This document shows positions 42,106 through 45,243 of a stretch of DNA of 45,243 nt, piece after piece. The notes beneath the pieces were generated by a model that saw only the letters and a list, made by a program, of their open reading frames with translations, was not told where the DNA came from and did not search any database. The DNA lies in contig NZ_KI915026.1 of assembly GCF_000520595.1 (NCBI RefSeq), forward strand, positions 40,525 to 85,767. Reading direction: 5' to 3'. The first letter of the stretch is position 1, and every line of letters starts with the position of its first letter. The stretch comes from Arthrobacter sp. H5 (GTDB lineage Bacteria > Actinomycetota > Actinomycetes > Actinomycetales > Micrococcaceae). The position numbers and the translations under genes are program-made.

Positions 42106-43038
42106 ATGGAGGGAAATCGCGATCCAGGCTGGCTGGGACGGCGTGCCGTTCTGGCAGGGCTGGCCGGTGTGGCCCTCACCGCCTGCGCCGCCGAGACGCC
42201 TCAGGGCAGCCGTCCTTCGGTGAGCTCGTCGCCTGCTCCCCCCTCGCCGTCGTCGTCCCCTTCCGGCCCGCCGCCATCGCCTTCCGTTGCCCCGCCCCCT
42301 CCCGCGCCATCGCCTGCTGCGCCGGTGCTGCCCAACCGGGACCAGATTATTGCCCAGTTCGGCGCGCGCACTCCGGGGTATTGGGGGTTGGAAGCTCCGG
42401 GCGTTGCGCTCAGGCTTCCGCCTGGTTCGCAGGGCATAGCGCTGACCTTCGATTGCTGCGGCGGACCCGGCGGTGAGGCATTGGACCGGCCCCTGATCGA
42501 CGCGCTGCGGACGCACCAGGTGCCCTCGACATTCTTCCTCAATGCGCGCTGGGTCCACGCCAACCCGGCACTCGCCGAGGAGTTGGCTGCGGATCCGCTG
42601 ATCGAAGTTGCAAACCACGGCTCCCAGCACCTCCCCCTGTCAATGACGGGCAACACTGCATACGGGCTACCGGGAACGCGTAACTCCGGCGAGGTGTATG
42701 ACGAGGTAATGGTCAACCAGGAACTGCTCCTGCAACTCACAGGGAAGCCCGCACTCTGGTTCAGGTCGGGCACCGCATTCCTGGACGACGTATCCACCGA
42801 AGTTGTCCGTGCGCTTGGGCTGGTGCCGGTGAATTTCAGCATCAACGGTGACGCGGGAGCTACGTTCCCGGCGCAGACCGTTGCGCAGTCGGTCGGCTCT
42901 GCTTCTGCCGGGGACATTGTCATTGCGCACGCCAACCGGCCGCTGGGCGGGACCGCTGCCGGCGTCGCGGCTGCCTTGCCCGGGATGCTGGTGCAAGGGG
43001 CTCGCTTCGTTCGGCTTTCGGAGGCGCCGCCGGTTTAA
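42106..43038 (+). CDS. Polysaccharide deacetylase-like lipoprotein, 310 aa
   Basis: A Tat-like lipoprotein signal (GRRAVLAGLAGVALTAC; lipobox LTAC, Cys about 27) is followed by a Ser/Pro-rich linker of about 45 residues and a NodB-type deacetylase domain. Motif 1 reads ALTFDCCGGPGG: the first Asp is kept, but the usual second Asp (metal ligand) is Cys. Motif 2 is NHGSQH (HxxxH intact) and motif 3 is WFRSGTAF. It should act on cell-wall or extracellular glycans from the membrane surface. GAGACT (42093-42098) is 7 nt before the ATG, so a leaderless mRNA is likely. Confidence 0.85.
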   Translation: MEGNRDPGWLGRRAVLAGLAGVALTACAAETPQGSRPSVSSSPAPPSPSSSPSGPPPSPSVAPPPPAPSPAAPVLPNRDQIIAQFGARTPGYWGLEAPGVALRLPPGSQGIALTFDCCGGPGGEALDRPLIDALRTHQVPSTFFLNARWVHANPALAEELAADPLIEVANHGSQHLPLSMTGNTAYGLPGTRNSGEVYDEVMVNQELLLQLTGKPALWFRSGTAFLDDVSTEVVRALGLVPVNFSINGDAGATFPAQTVAQSVGSASAGDIVIAHANRPLGGTAAGVAAALPGMLVQGARFVRLSEAPPV

Positions 43039-43137
43039 CGCCGTCTTGTCCGTAGCAGCTGAAGTTCGATGACTTGGTGCAGGGTTCGCGGCTGGGACAT
43101 CTGCTCGCTTGACCACCGCTTCATCGGCGGACACGGA

Positions 43138-45192
43138 CTATCGGCTGAACCCGGGACCCAGTGCCCTCACCAGCGACTCAAAACGCTCATTGCCCGGCAG
43201 GTCCTCCACCATCACGGCGCGCCCCTGCCCGGCGAGCGGTATCCGCCAGTTGGGGTACTCGTCCGACGTGCCCGGCTGGTTCTGGGTTCGCCGCTCACCC
43301 ACAGCATCGGTCAAGGCAACGCCCAGCAGCAGGGAAGGGGTTTGGGCAATGAAGGCGTGCAGCGCCTCAACCGTGCGCTGCACCGCGAACGGCGCACCGT
43401 CGTCGGGCATGGAAGGAACCCGCGAGCGCACCAGTGAAAGGACCGCTTCCTGCGCTTCCCTATCCAACGCCCTTTCCTCCTCGATCGGCCGGTTGAGGAG
43501 GCCCAGCTCCTCCCTCAGGTCGACATGCTCGCCGGCAAGGTATCCCGCGGTAGGCGGCAGGTCGTGGGTGGTGACACTGGTGAGGCACGCACGCCGGTAT
43601 TCCTCGGGCGGGCGTGGGCCAGCATCCGAATGCTCAAACCACAGAATTGATGTGCCCAGGATTCCGCGCTCGGCCAGATCCTCTTGGACGCCCGGTTCAA
43701 ACACCCCCAGGTCTTCACCGACGACGACGGCGCCCGCCCGTTCCGCTTCCAGCGCGAGGATTCCGATCAGCGCGTCGCTGTCGTAGTAGACGTAGGCGCC
43801 CTCACCGGGATCGGCGCCTGCCGGGATCCACCACAATCGGAAGAGACCAAGAATGTGGTCGATGCGCAGGCCGCCGGCATGCCGCAGAATAGTGCGGAGC
43901 ATGTCCCGGTAGGCGGCGTAACCCGACTCGGCAAGCCGCTCCGGATGCCACGGCGGCTGGCTCCAGTTCTGGCCCTGCTGGTTGAACATGTCCGGTGGGG
44001 CGCCTACTGAAACGCCCGGGGCAAGGACGTTGCGCAACGTCCAGGCGTCGGCCCCCGCGGGGTGCACACCGACGGCGAGGTCATGCATGATTCCAATGTT
44101 CATTCCCGCGTCGATGGCCGCGGCCTGGGCAGCCTCCAATTGCTGGTCGCACAGCCATTGGAGCCACTTGTGGAACTCGATCCGGTCCGCAAGAACGGTG
44201 CGTTGCTGCTCAGCAAACACCTCATCCACCCACTCCGGAGCGCCCGGCGGGAGTGTTTCCGCGAGCGCACACCACAACGCATACCGGTCCAGCCCAGGGC
44301 CCTCCCCTGCACAGAAATCCGCGAACTTTTGTGATCGTTCAGCCATGCGAGGCTGGTTGAAGGCAAGCTCCAAAGCCTGCAGTTTGGCAGCAAAACCCGG
44401 ATCCCGCTGCAGCACGTGCGGGTTGCGGTTGGCGTCTTCGAACTGTGCCGCGACCTCAGCCAGCGGCAGCCCCGCGGCCTCCGGGACCTCCTCCACCCTG
44501 AGATACAGCGGGTTGAGGAATCTGCGTGTGGCGGGAAGGTACGGGGAAGGCTCCACCGGAGGCTTCGGTTCGGCCGCATGCAGCGGATTGATCAGCACAT
44601 AACCGGCGCCCTTGTCCGCAGCAACCTCGGCCAAAGAGGCAAGATCCGACAGATCCCCCACTCCCCATGACTTCTCCGACCGCACCGAATACAGCTGCAC
44701 CATGAGGCCCCATGTCCGGTCCAGCCGATCGGTGGTGGTGAGCCGCTGCGGTGTCACCACAAGCACACAGGATTTATCCGCCACCCTCAGCATGTGCCAG
44801 CCCTGCGGCAGGTCACCGGGGATGGTTGCGGACAGTTGTTCCTGATCTGCCCTGCGCTCGATGACCGTGCAGGCAACGTCCCGCTCCGATCCGTCCTCGA
44901 GTTCGACCCACACGCGCGGCGTTAGACCGGCGGGCACGGTCACCGGTACCGCGGTCACGGAGTCCTGGCGAACGACGACGGCGGGAGGCAGTGTGCGATG
45001 CCACAGTGCAAGGTGCCAATCGTCCATGGACTGCATGACGTCGTCGTCCGTTTCGCAGGGCACACCGAGTGCGGTGAGAACCTTGGTCAGCGTATCCGCT
45101 GTGACGCTGCGTTCCTCGCCATCCCAGCCACGGAAGGTGATGCCCACCCGGTGGGCATGGGCGAGTTGCTGCAACGCGGTGAATTCAGCCAT
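43138..45192 (-). CDS. malQ: 4-alpha-glucanotransferase
   Basis: A 684-residue GH77 amylomaltase that disproportionates maltodextrins. The N-terminal extension of about 150 residues (RSVTADTLTKVLTALGVPCE and a beta-sandwich) is normal for actinobacterial MalQ. The catalytic core shows SEKSWGVGDLSDLASLAEVA, NPLHAAEP, the nucleophile in GGLRIDHILGLFRLWWIP, the acid/base in VVGEDLGVFEPGV, and TTHDLPPTAGYLAGEH. ATG 45192 is used; TACATT lies 6 nt upstream (leaderless). The longer frame to 45240 passes through that promoter. Together with the amylosucrase-like gene at the other end it points to alpha-glucan metabolism. Confidence 0.93.
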   Translation of the reverse strand: MAEFTALQQLAHAHRVGITFRGWDGEERSVTADTLTKVLTALGVPCETDDDVMQSMDDWHLALWHRTLPPAVVVRQDSVTAVPVTVPAGLTPRVWVELEDGSERDVACTVIERRADQEQLSATIPGDLPQGWHMLRVADKSCVLVVTPQRLTTTDRLDRTWGLMVQLYSVRSEKSWGVGDLSDLASLAEVAADKGAGYVLINPLHAAEPKPPVEPSPYLPATRRFLNPLYLRVEEVPEAAGLPLAEVAAQFEDANRNPHVLQRDPGFAAKLQALELAFNQPRMAERSQKFADFCAGEGPGLDRYALWCALAETLPPGAPEWVDEVFAEQQRTVLADRIEFHKWLQWLCDQQLEAAQAAAIDAGMNIGIMHDLAVGVHPAGADAWTLRNVLAPGVSVGAPPDMFNQQGQNWSQPPWHPERLAESGYAAYRDMLRTILRHAGGLRIDHILGLFRLWWIPAGADPGEGAYVYYDSDALIGILALEAERAGAVVVGEDLGVFEPGVQEDLAERGILGTSILWFEHSDAGPRPPEEYRRACLTSVTTHDLPPTAGYLAGEHVDLREELGLLNRPIEEERALDREAQEAVLSLVRSRVPSMPDDGAPFAVQRTVEALHAFIAQTPSLLLGVALTDAVGERRTQNQPGTSDEYPNWRIPLAGQGRAVMVEDLPGNERFESLVRALGPGFSR

Positions 45193-45243
45193 ACGCCCAA
45201 TGTAATGGAGTGGACGCAGGGAAGCCCGGCCGCCTTGCAAGAG

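Noticed and set aside
1-45243. Prophage, insertion sequence, integrase or tRNA/rRNA genes
   Set aside because: I looked on both strands for transposase and integrase motifs, terminal inverted repeats and tRNA-like cloverleafs and found none I could support.

Overview
The window is high-GC actinobacterial DNA. Gene content, many promoters with a -10 hexamer about 7 nt before the start codon (leaderless mRNAs), and start-stop overlaps of 1-4 bp suggest a soil member of the Micrococcaceae (Arthrobacter-like). The genus is an inference from protein resemblance; no rRNA or tRNA gene was found.

Layout. (1) 1-2.9 kb: 3' part of an amylosucrase-type GH13 enzyme cut by the window edge, a remnant of a luciferase-like monooxygenase, and a frameshifted SDR gene. 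(2) 3.0-20.3 kb: a stress/hypoxia island resembling the mycobacterial DosR and Streptomyces OsdR regulons. It holds a DosR-like response regulator convergent with a DosS-like two-GAF kinase that keeps the candidate heme histidine. Around them lie four universal stress proteins, two PNPOx-fold proteins (one frameshifted), a zinc alcohol dehydrogenase, a DUF1003 protein, a CtpE-like P-type ATPase, a DUF3267 membrane zincin, an alpha/beta hydrolase, an ArsR-SulP pair, phosphoketolase and two small membrane proteins. Six copies of a 14-bp palindrome near GGGWCCAAAGNCCC, with the 5-4-5 architecture of the DosR box, lie upstream of these genes. A -10-like element follows at a fixed distance, so the box centre sits at -42.5 from the predicted start of transcription. 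In two cases that start is the A of the ATG. (3) 20.3-23.9 kb: FAD/Fe-S D-lactate-type dehydrogenase divergent from a GntR/FCD regulator, with a perfect 14-bp palindrome over the dehydrogenase start. (4) 24-29.5 kb: GNAT, a probable toxin-antitoxin pair, a TfoX-like remnant, a double-hotdog thioesterase, a lipase maturation factor, a decayed aldo/keto reductase, a gene-free stretch and a lipoprotein. (5) 29.7-36.1 kb: heterodimeric ABC exporter, truncated AlkD-like gene, OFA-family MFS with its 34-aa small subunit, and a small basic protein. (6) 36.1-40.5 kb: a two-component system with an ABC-2 exporter, preceded by a 14-codon leaderless ORF. (7) 40.6-45.2 kb: CPA1 antiporter, deacetylase-like lipoprotein and MalQ.

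How it works together (inference): low oxygen or a redox change is sensed by the GAF kinase, the regulator binds the palindromes, and the cell switches on phosphoketolase (acetyl-phosphate, and so ATP, without respiration), alcohol/aldehyde redox balancing, cation transport and Usp proteins. Amylosucrase-like and MalQ enzymes at the two ends handle alpha-glucans. Several genes are frameshifted or internally deleted. Those at homopolymers may be sequencing errors; the aldo/keto reductase, TfoX and monooxygenase pieces look like real decay.
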